This document shows, one piece after another, positions 58,333 to 64,000 of a stretch of DNA of 64,000 nt. Within the stretch, counting starts at the first letter, position 1. Every line of letters starts with the position of its first letter. Made by a program: the position numbers and the translations under genes. The stretch comes from Pseudomonadales bacterium. Lineage in GTDB: Bacteria > Pseudomonadota > Gammaproteobacteria > Pseudomonadales > Azotimanducaceae. Location: contig JAQXDL010000049.1 of assembly GCA_029251375.1 (NCBI GenBank), positions 310,001-374,000 on the forward strand, given 5' to 3'. A model generated the notes under the pieces. The model searched no databases, had not been told where the DNA came from, and worked only from the letters and a program-made list of their open reading frames with translations.

Positions 58333-59637
58333 TTAAAGCTTCCCCGTGTAATTATAGAAGGCTTTCAAGCTTTGATTAAGATGCAGTGCATCTTCAGTAC
58401 CCGCCATTTCGCGAATTGAATGCATCGCGAAGGTTGGCACGCCAACGTCAATGGTTTTGACACCGATTTCCTTAGCAGTGATGGGGCCAATGGTACTGCC
58501 ACAGCCCATGTCGGTTCGCACCACAAATGTCTGACAAGGGATGTTGTTGTTCTCACACAGATGTCGGTAGAAACCAGCGGTTTCACTGTTAGTGGCGTAT
58601 CGCTGATTGGTGTTTATCTTGATAACCGGTCCTTCGTTTAAAATGGGACCGTGGTTGGCATCATGCTTGTCGGAAAAGTTGGGATGGATACCGTGGGCGT
58701 TGTCAGTTGAGATTAACATTGAAGCGGCGATGGCTCGATAACGCGTTTCTGTGTCAGTGATAGTCCGCTCTAGAACGGATTTAAGGAACGGACCCTCAGC
58801 GCCTTCAGCTGAAGCACTACCGACTTCCTCATGGTCGTTGCAAACCAATATGCAGAACTGACTACCATCGGACTCAACCAGAGCCATCATGCCAACATAG
58901 CAGCTCAGTAGATTATCCAGCCGCGCGCTGTTGATAAACTCCTGTTCCAAGCCGACGATCGCCGGTTTTTGTGTGTCGTAGAATGACAGTTCATAACCGA
59001 GGATTTGATCCGAGGAGATATCTTTGGACTGTTTTAGTTGTCGCTGCAGCACCTGGTTAAATGTTTTTAAGTTCGGTGTTTTCGACAGTTTCATCAACAA
59101 AGGCGGCAAGTCAGTCTGAGGATTTACTGTTTTGCCGCTGTTGGCTTCGCGGTCTAAATGTATGGCTAAGCTCGGGATGCTTGCGATAGGTGTCTCGAAG
59201 TTAATTAGGGTATTGCAGATCGTTTTAGTGTCGTCCGTGTAAGAAACCCTGCCAGCCAGTGACAAATCTCTATCAAACCAAGGATTGAGCAACACGCCGC
59301 CGTAAACTTCAACGCCAAGATTTAGATAGCCTTTTTTCTCAATATCTGGGTTTGGTTTTACCCGCAGTGCGGGGCTGTCCGTGTGCGCGCCAACCATTCG
59401 AATGCCGGATTTTGCAATGAGATCATTTGTATCGGAGGCTAGAACAAAAGCAATGATAGATGAGTCATTTCGCGTCACAACGTATTTCCCCGGTTCAAGC
59501 TGCCAGGCATCCTGTTCTTTCAAATGTTGGAAGCCGTGTTGCACAAAAATTTTCAACATGGATTCAACGGCGTGGAAGGGCGTCGGCGATGCGGCGAGAA
59601 AGTCCAGTAAACCTTGATTAAATACTTTTGAATCCAT
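58333..59637 (-). CDS. apeB: M18-family aminopeptidase (aspartyl aminopeptidase-like)
   Basis: A zinc aminopeptidase that prefers acidic N-termini. It starts with NQGLLDFLAASPTPFHAV. Metal ligands lie in GAHTDSPALRVKP, NDHEEVGSASAEGAEG (catalytic Glu) and STDNAHGIHPNF, and the C-terminal TFAMHSIREMAG. Length 434 is typical. Confidence 0.94.
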   Translation of the reverse strand: MDSKVFNQGLLDFLAASPTPFHAVESMLKIFVQHGFQHLKEQDAWQLEPGKYVVTRNDSSIIAFVLASDTNDLIAKSGIRMVGAHTDSPALRVKPNPDIEKKGYLNLGVEVYGGVLLNPWFDRDLSLAGRVSYTDDTKTICNTLINFETPIASIPSLAIHLDREANSGKTVNPQTDLPPLLMKLSKTPNLKTFNQVLQRQLKQSKDISSDQILGYELSFYDTQKPAIVGLEQEFINSARLDNLLSCYVGMMALVESDGSQFCILVCNDHEEVGSASAEGAEGPFLKSVLERTITDTETRYRAIAASMLISTDNAHGIHPNFSDKHDANHGPILNEGPVIKINTNQRYATNSETAGFYRHLCENNNIPCQTFVVRTDMGCGSTIGPITAKEIGVKTIDVGVPTFAMHSIREMAGTEDALHLNQSLKAFYNYTGKL

Positions 59638-59745
59638 TGTCTTGCTCCGATACAGCGTTTTGATTGCGTGTATTCTAATCGTTCTAAGGGTTGCAATGAA
59701 ATCTGCCTGTGCCTAATTAACATGTTTGTTACAAAGTATTTGCGC

Positions 59746-59774
59746 TTGCTTTGGTGCAGTGACGGGACTAGAAT
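59746..59774 (+). promoter_or_regulatory. Sigma-70 promoter upstream of the SAM-II riboswitch
   Basis: TTGCTT (59746-59751), a spacer of exactly 17 bases, and TAGAAT (59769-59774). The predicted start near 59781 is 18 bases before the aptamer. Confidence 0.75.
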
Positions 59775-59798
59775 CCGGCTAATTATGGCAACATAATT

Positions 59799-59850
59799 GC
59801 GCCGATTTGATTTCAGCTTGCGGGCGCTTTAAAAATCCAGCTAAAGAGGT
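59799..59850 (+). promoter_or_regulatory. SAM-II (SAM-alpha) riboswitch aptamer
   Basis: P1 stem GCGCC (59799-59803) / GGCGC (59823-59827). The loop begins with the conserved GATTTG and contains CAGCTTGC. The 3' part has TTTAAA (59828-59833) and the conserved GCTAAAG (59840-59846) followed by AGG. All conserved blocks of SAM-II occur in the right order and spacing, directly before a methionine-metabolism-type gene. Confidence 0.9.
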
Positions 59851-59859
59851 AGAGGATAT

Positions 59860-59888
59860 AACCTACTTTAGCCAGTAGGTTTTTTTTT
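59860..59888 (+). terminator. Rho-independent terminator of the SAM-II switch (attenuator)
   Basis: AACCTACT / AGTAGGTT stem with loop TTAGCC and a run of T (59880-59888). Its CTTTAGC (59866-59872) is perfectly complementary to GCTAAAG in the aptamer 3' strand, giving a mutually exclusive antiterminator. Confidence 0.88.
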
Positions 59889-59991
59889 GCCTGTGGTTTT
59901 TAGCTGACAAGGCGGTCGGCGTCGAGTTCGTTAAATGTTGCGCTACGCGAGCGACGAATAGTTACCCTGTTTGGGTAAGGAGAAAGTAAGC

Positions 59992-61221
59992 ATGCCGAAG
60001 TATGGTTTTACTTCAAAAATAGTCCACAGTGATCGACGTGATGATATTGAGCATGGTTCGATACACAAGCCGATCCATACCGCAGTGGCGTATACCTATG
60101 ATGACGCCCGAGATCTAGCAAAAGTCTTTCAAGGTAAACAACCCGGTTATAGCTATGGTCGTCAGGTAAATCCAACCGTTACAGCATTGCAGGACAAGGT
60201 GAGTCTGATGGAAGGCGGCTTGGCAACGGCTGCTTTCGCAACCGGCATGGGCGCTATCGGCACGACACTATTCGCACTGCTGCGTGCTGGTGATCATGTG
60301 ATCTCTTCCTCATTTCTGTTTGGGAATACAAATAGTTTATTCAACTCATTCAGTGCCCATGGCATAGAAGTAACGTTTGTTGATGCGACGGACGTTGCCA
60401 ATGTCGAAGCGGCCGTGCAAGCCAACACAAAACTAGTTTTTGTAGAGACAATTGCGAACCCAAGGACCCAGGTAACGGATTTGTCTAAAATTGGTGAGCT
60501 ATGTGTGCAACACGGATTGGTTTTCTTTGTTGATAACACGATGACAACACCTTATTTGTTCCAACCTAAGCAGGTTAACGCAAGTTTGGTCATCAACTCA
60601 TTGACCAAATATATCGGTGGTCACGCTAATGCACTGGGTGGTTCCGTGACAGAGCTTGGTAACTTCGATTGGGAGAGATTCGACAATATCTACGATAACT
60701 ATAAGGGCGCTGATGCGCGCTTGTGGGGCATCACGCAAATAAAGAAAAAGGGCCTGAGAGACTTGGGCGCGTCACTGGGCCCAGAGGCGGCACATCACAT
60801 TTCTGTAGGCTCAGACACGCTCGCCTTGAGGATGGAGCGCGCATGCGCAAATACACTTAAGCTAGCTGAGTTTTTAAGCGCACATGACAAGGTAAAAAAG
60901 GTCTACTATCCCGGCCTCAGGGACCATCCGCAACATGAACGATCAGAGCAGTTGTTTAAGTCTGCGGGGGCTATTATGAGCATCGAGTTAGCAGATGATA
61001 TTGATTGTTTCGATTTTATTAACGCGCTGGACTTGGTCGTTTGCTCGAGTAACCTGGGCGATACACGATCCCTCGCGATTCCTGTTGCGCACTCTATCTA
61101 CTACGAGATGGGTCCGGAGCGACGTGCCTCGATGGGAATTGAAGATTCATTGGTTCGCTTTTCGATCGGTATCGAGGAACCTGAAGATCTCTTGGCTGAC
61201 TTCGAGACGGCGTTAGCCTAG
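59992..61221 (+). CDS. Cys/Met-metabolism PLP enzyme (cystathionine gamma-synthase family)
   Basis: A fold-type I PLP enzyme of 409 residues. The substrate/PLP region GYSYGRQVNPTV and the PLP lysine in NSLTKYIGGHANALGG are present, together with FVETIANPRTQVTD and FVDNTMTTPYLF. It could be O-acetyl/succinylhomoserine sulfhydrylase, cystathionine gamma-synthase or methionine gamma-lyase; the SAM-II switch upstream argues for a biosynthetic role repressed by SAM. The ATG at 59992 follows AAGGAG; the frame opens at 59971. It is the only gene before purC. Confidence 0.9.
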   Translation: MPKYGFTSKIVHSDRRDDIEHGSIHKPIHTAVAYTYDDARDLAKVFQGKQPGYSYGRQVNPTVTALQDKVSLMEGGLATAAFATGMGAIGTTLFALLRAGDHVISSSFLFGNTNSLFNSFSAHGIEVTFVDATDVANVEAAVQANTKLVFVETIANPRTQVTDLSKIGELCVQHGLVFFVDNTMTTPYLFQPKQVNASLVINSLTKYIGGHANALGGSVTELGNFDWERFDNIYDNYKGADARLWGITQIKKKGLRDLGASLGPEAAHHISVGSDTLALRMERACANTLKLAEFLSAHDKVKKVYYPGLRDHPQHERSEQLFKSAGAIMSIELADDIDCFDFINALDLVVCSSNLGDTRSLAIPVAHSIYYEMGPERRASMGIEDSLVRFSIGIEEPEDLLADFETALA

Positions 61222-61435
61222 CAAGTTGCAGCGATGCAATTGCCATCGTTATCAGCAGAGCAGCGACCTTTGACCAAGAGTCTCTCTCCTCTGGCTGCAC
61301 GAAAAGTATTATGAAAAGAATAATAGGAAAAATTTAAAGAAAATGTCATCTGAAGCTGTGTGATTGGTAGGTAAAGACTTGCCTGCTTCGGTTACTTTAG
61401 TAAACTTATCGATTCGAAATTTGTTAGGTTCATTT

Positions 61436-62344
61436 ATGTCGCAAGCAGTGATTACTACCGATTTACCCCTACCAAACAAACGTCAGGGCAAGGTCAGAGA
61501 TTTGTACGACCTTACCCTCGCTGATGGCAGTGACGGTATTTTAATTATCGCCACCGATCGTGTCAGTGTGTTTGATGTTGTCTTGCAGAATGGTATTCCA
61601 GGCAAAGGCCAGATGCTGACGAAAATATCTAAATTCTGGTTCGATTTCTTTGAAGATAAAATCAAACATCATTTAGTTTCCCTAGATCCGAACGATATTG
61701 CAGGTCTAAATGCAGAACAGCGGGCAATGCTGTCGGGTAGAATTATGATTTGTCGTAAATCAAAAGTTGTCCCGGTTGAGTGCATTGTGCGGGGTTATCT
61801 GACAGGTAGCGGCTGGAAGGATTACCAAAAGACAGGTCAAGTCTGTGGCATTGATCTGCCAGCCGGTATGCAGAATAGCAGCATGATTGAGTCCCCGATC
61901 TTTACCCCATCGACCAAAGAAGACGAGGGGCACGACGAGAATATTGATTTCGAATCTGCTTGTAAGTTGGTAGGTGAAGATCTGATGCAAAACATTCGTG
62001 ACAAGTCGCTGCAAATCTACACAACCGCACGTGAGTATGCTGGTGAGCGTGGCATTATTATTGCCGATACAAAATTTGAATTCGGACTTGAACCTGGTTC
62101 AAACGAGCCTGTTCTCATTGATGAAATTTTAACGCCGGATAGCTCGCGTTTTTGGCCGCTCGATGAATGGGAGGCTGGCCGCGAGCAAAATAGTTTCGAT
62201 AAGCAGTATGTCCGAAACTACACTGAGGAGTTGGTGGCGAGTGGTGAATGGAACAAAGAATACCCAGCACCAGCTCTACCTGATCAAGTGATTGAAAACA
62301 CACTGAAGCGTTACGAAGAGGCGATTAACAAGCTGATGCAATAG
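61436..62344 (+). CDS. purC: Phosphoribosylaminoimidazole-succinocarboxamide (SAICAR) synthase
   Basis: PurC joins aspartate to CAIR in purine synthesis. The 302-residue form is the longer, Ade1-like type. Motifs include KRQGKVRDLYDL, ATDRVSVFDVVL, VECIVRGYLTGSGW, IIADTKFEFGL and LIDEILTPDSSRFWP. The frame begins at 61364, but the family start MSQAVITTDLP lies at 61436. Confidence 0.96.
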   Translation: MSQAVITTDLPLPNKRQGKVRDLYDLTLADGSDGILIIATDRVSVFDVVLQNGIPGKGQMLTKISKFWFDFFEDKIKHHLVSLDPNDIAGLNAEQRAMLSGRIMICRKSKVVPVECIVRGYLTGSGWKDYQKTGQVCGIDLPAGMQNSSMIESPIFTPSTKEDEGHDENIDFESACKLVGEDLMQNIRDKSLQIYTTAREYAGERGIIIADTKFEFGLEPGSNEPVLIDEILTPDSSRFWPLDEWEAGREQNSFDKQYVRNYTEELVASGEWNKEYPAPALPDQVIENTLKRYEEAINKLMQ

Positions 62345-62380
62345 AGGAATGTAGCCTGCACTGCTAGTGTCGTGGGTAGA

Positions 62381-62418
62381 GCTACTCAGTTAGCCATGCA
62401 GGAAGCTGAGGGAGTAGC
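62381..62418 (+). terminator. Hairpin after purC
   Basis: GCTACTC (62381-62387) pairs with GAGTAGC (62412-62418), and TTAGC with GCTGA inside, across a small internal loop. There is no T run, so it may be a weak terminator or a 3' end stabiliser. Confidence 0.45.
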
Positions 62419-62496
62419 CTTACACAGGTTATACAATGACGTATTTTATTGGCGAGTTGACGATCTAATAAAACAGTGGGTTACAACGCCAGCCAA

Positions 62497-63129
62497 TTAG
62501 GCGTAGCAGACGCCCGTGCCGCCTAAACCACAATAGCCATTGGGGACCTTAGCGAGGTACTGCTGGTGGTAATGTTCAGCGTAGTAGAAGTCCTCTATCG
62601 GCTTAATCTCTGTGGTAATTGAACCAAAGCCAGATGTTTTGAGTTTTTCCTGAAAGACTATTTCACTTGCTTTAGCTTGTTCTAGCTGGTCTTCATCGTA
62701 AGTATATATGCCTGATCGGTATTGGGTCCCCATATCGTTACCCTGACGCATCCCTTCAGTTGGGTTGTGACTTTCCCAGAACAGTGCCAGCAACGCCTCG
62801 TAAGACACTTCAGCCGGGTTGTAGACAACCAGTACAACTTCGTTGTGTCCTGTGTGACCTGAACAGACTTCTTCATAGGATGGATTTGGCGTTATGCCAG
62901 CGGTGTATCCAGCAGCAGTTGAATAAACACCGTCTCTTTCCCAAAATCGGCGTTCTGCACCCCAAAAACATCCCATGCCAAAGACAGCTAGCTGCATGTT
63001 GTCAGGAAATGGCGCAAGCAGTGGATGGCCGTTAACAAAATGCTCTTGTGGCACGGGCATTTGCTCCGCGCGACCCGGTAGAGCGGTATCAGCTGTTGGT
63101 AGGTCCATCGACTTTTGGAATAAACCCAT
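62497..63129 (-). CDS. msrA: Peptide methionine sulfoxide reductase MsrA
   Basis: MsrA reduces methionine-S-sulfoxide. The catalytic Cys54 lies in [13 protein letters not shown], and two resolving cysteines close the C-terminus ([12 protein letters not shown]), as in E. coli. The frame opens at 63153, but AGGAG seven bases upstream supports the ATG at 63129 (210 residues). It is cytoplasmic; no signal peptide is seen. Confidence 0.96.
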   Translation of the reverse strand: MGLFQKSMDLPTADTALPGRAEQMPVPQEHFVNGHPLLAPFPDNMQLAVFGMGCFWGAERRFWERDGVYSTAAGYTAGITPNPSYEEVCSGHTGHNEVVLVVYNPAEVSYEALLALFWESHNPTEGMRQGNDMGTQYRSGIYTYDEDQLEQAKASEIVFQEKLKTSGFGSITTEIKPIEDFYYAEHYHQQYLAKVPNGYCGLGGTGVCYA

Positions 63130-63329
63130 GCTTAGTCTCCTGCATTTAATCATTTAAAGATCCAGTATAAACCTATTGCGCTTATGATAAATATTCTGAG
63201 CGAAATTTTTAATCGTTCAGAGTTTTTGGTAACAGTTTTGTGATTCTGATTGATTGATTTAACATGGCCTCTTTCCGGAGCTGGAGCTCGGGGAAGGCTG
63301 TGTTAAATTTTTGTTGTCTGGAGTCTCAA

Positions 63330-63848
63330 ATGAGCGATCAAAAACCGACCGATGCCCTGCGTATTGCGGTACTCACCGTATCCGATACACGTACACTGGA
63401 GACCGATTCATCAGGCGAGTTCCTTTGCGGTGCGCTACGTGAATCTGGTCATGAATTGGCCGATCGAGCGATCAATATCGATGACATGTATTTGTTGCGA
63501 GCAACCGTCTCAGCGTGGATTTCGAACCCCGAGATTGATGTGGTGCTGTTAACCGGTGGGACCGGTTTTACGACGAGGGATTCGACCCCAGAAGCTATTC
63601 AACCCTTGTTTGATTCTGAGATAGATGGCTTCGGTGAATTGTTTCGACATTTGTCTTGGCAAGAAATTGGTACGTCAACTGTGCAATCTAGAGCAATAGC
63701 AGGTTTGGCCAACAAGACGTTGATTTTCTGTATGCCGGGTTCCACTGGTGCCTGCAAGACTGCGTGGAATGGTATTTTGAAGGAACAGTTGGATGCGAGT
63801 CATCGTCCCTGTAACTTCGCGGAAATCTTAACCAAGGGCAGTCACTAA
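63330..63848 (+). CDS. moaB: Molybdenum cofactor biosynthesis protein MoaB
   Basis: A 172-residue MoCF-fold protein: RIAVLTVSDTRTLETDSSGEFL, the VLLTGGTGFTTRDSTPEA loop, and FCMPGSTGACKTAWNGIL. It takes part in molybdopterin adenylylation or related steps. The frame opens at 63264; the ATG at 63330 is the family start. Its stop overlaps the moeA ATG (TAATG). Confidence 0.94.
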   Translation: MSDQKPTDALRIAVLTVSDTRTLETDSSGEFLCGALRESGHELADRAINIDDMYLLRATVSAWISNPEIDVVLLTGGTGFTTRDSTPEAIQPLFDSEIDGFGELFRHLSWQEIGTSTVQSRAIAGLANKTLIFCMPGSTGACKTAWNGILKEQLDASHRPCNFAEILTKGSH

Positions 63849-64000
63849 TGGCGAAATCGCCACTGACGCCGGTCGACGACGTGATCGAACGCTTGCTGGC
63901 CGAGGTCCAATGTTTGGTCGGTACTGAGTTGATCAGCGTTAACCAGGCGCGCGGTCGTATCTTGGCTCAGGCGGTTACATCGCCGATTAATGTACCTTTG
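63848..64000 (+). CDS. moeA: Molybdopterin molybdenumtransferase MoeA, 5' part (runs off window)
   Basis: The first 51 codons are in the window: MAKSPLTPVDDVIERLLAEV, then GTELISVNQARGRILAQAV and SPINVPL, the N-terminal pattern of MoeA, which inserts molybdate into adenylated molybdopterin. It overlaps moaB by one base, so the two are translationally coupled. Confidence 0.88.
   Translation, partial: MAKSPLTPVDDVIERLLAEVQCLVGTELISVNQARGRILAQAVTSPINVPL

Larger units (their letters stand above)
59638..59991 (+). other. Leader region of the SAM-controlled PLP gene
   Basis: Divergent gap between the M18 aminopeptidase and the PLP-enzyme gene. From 59746 it contains, in order, promoter, SAM-II aptamer, terminator, and about 100 bases of leader with AAGGAG before the ATG. 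The first 110 bases must hold the aminopeptidase promoter. Confidence 0.85.

Noticed and set aside
61222-61435. Possible purine riboswitch before purC
   Set aside because: No aptamer-like conserved core could be recognised; only short repeats such as TCTCTC.

Overview
The window looks like chromosomal core of a marine-type gammaproteobacterium (inference). Supporting order and content include secA-argJ, the pilBCD-coaE-yacG block, nadC/ampD/ampE near pilus genes, ArfB, YajQ, AmpG, a GspA/GspB pair and exonuclease I. Gene density is high, base composition is moderate, and I see no phage, insertion sequence, CRISPR array, rRNA or tRNA. Some features are less typical of well-studied relatives: a perfect CIRCE operator before groES, a SAM-II riboswitch before a methionine-type PLP enzyme, an LLM (F420-type) flavoenzyme, a PuuD-like membrane protein and a carotenoid oxygenase.

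Layout. 1-3.0 kb: 3' part of secA, then argJ. 3.1-9.5 kb: type IV pilus assembly. On the minus strand lie pilB-pilC-pilD-coaE-yacG. Divergent from them is pilA, with a sigma-54-type promoter, an upstream repeat region and a terminator, followed by a second pilin-like gene with a very long leader. 9.6-16 kb: hydrolase, LLM oxidoreductase, metallo-beta-lactamase-fold protein, Lin0512-type protein, PepSY membrane protein, arfB and a SulP transporter. 16.2-21.4 kb: alpha/beta hydrolase, nadC, retropepsin-like protease, ampD, ampE and a BtuF-like binding protein. 21.5-25.9 kb: aceE-aceF, without lpd. 25.9-33.1 kb: corrinoid adenosyltransferase, degenerate GGDEF protein, yajQ, ampG, a ComP/ComA-like two-component system and an alkyltransferase-like DNA repair protein. 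33.2-35.4 kb: CIRCE-groES-groEL-terminator.

35.5-48.2 kb is lipid and accessory metabolism: sterol-desaturase-like protein, EEP-family protein, patatin, PlsC-like acyltransferase, MFS-GNAT pair, kinase-like protein, carotenoid oxygenase, amidohydrolase, PuuD-like protein and a coiled-coil protein. A frame-shifted DUF1801 pseudogene, not visible as one open frame, lies just before the MFS gene. 48.3-57.3 kb: gspB-gspA, a putative lipoprotein aminopeptidase, a DASS transporter, sbcB and a two-gene QAT-type ABC transporter with a fused binding protein-permease. 57.3-64 kb: LysR regulator, M18 aminopeptidase, the SAM-II-controlled PLP enzyme, purC, msrA, moaB and the start of moeA.

Several genes form working sets: pilus assembly with its peptidase; muropeptide recycling (ampD, ampE, ampG); the aceEF core of pyruvate dehydrogenase; the chaperonin operon under predicted HrcA control; and sulfur-amino-acid synthesis under SAM feedback. 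The most informative noncoding signal is at 59746-59888, where promoter, SAM-II aptamer, a predicted antiterminator pairing and a terminator can all be read directly.
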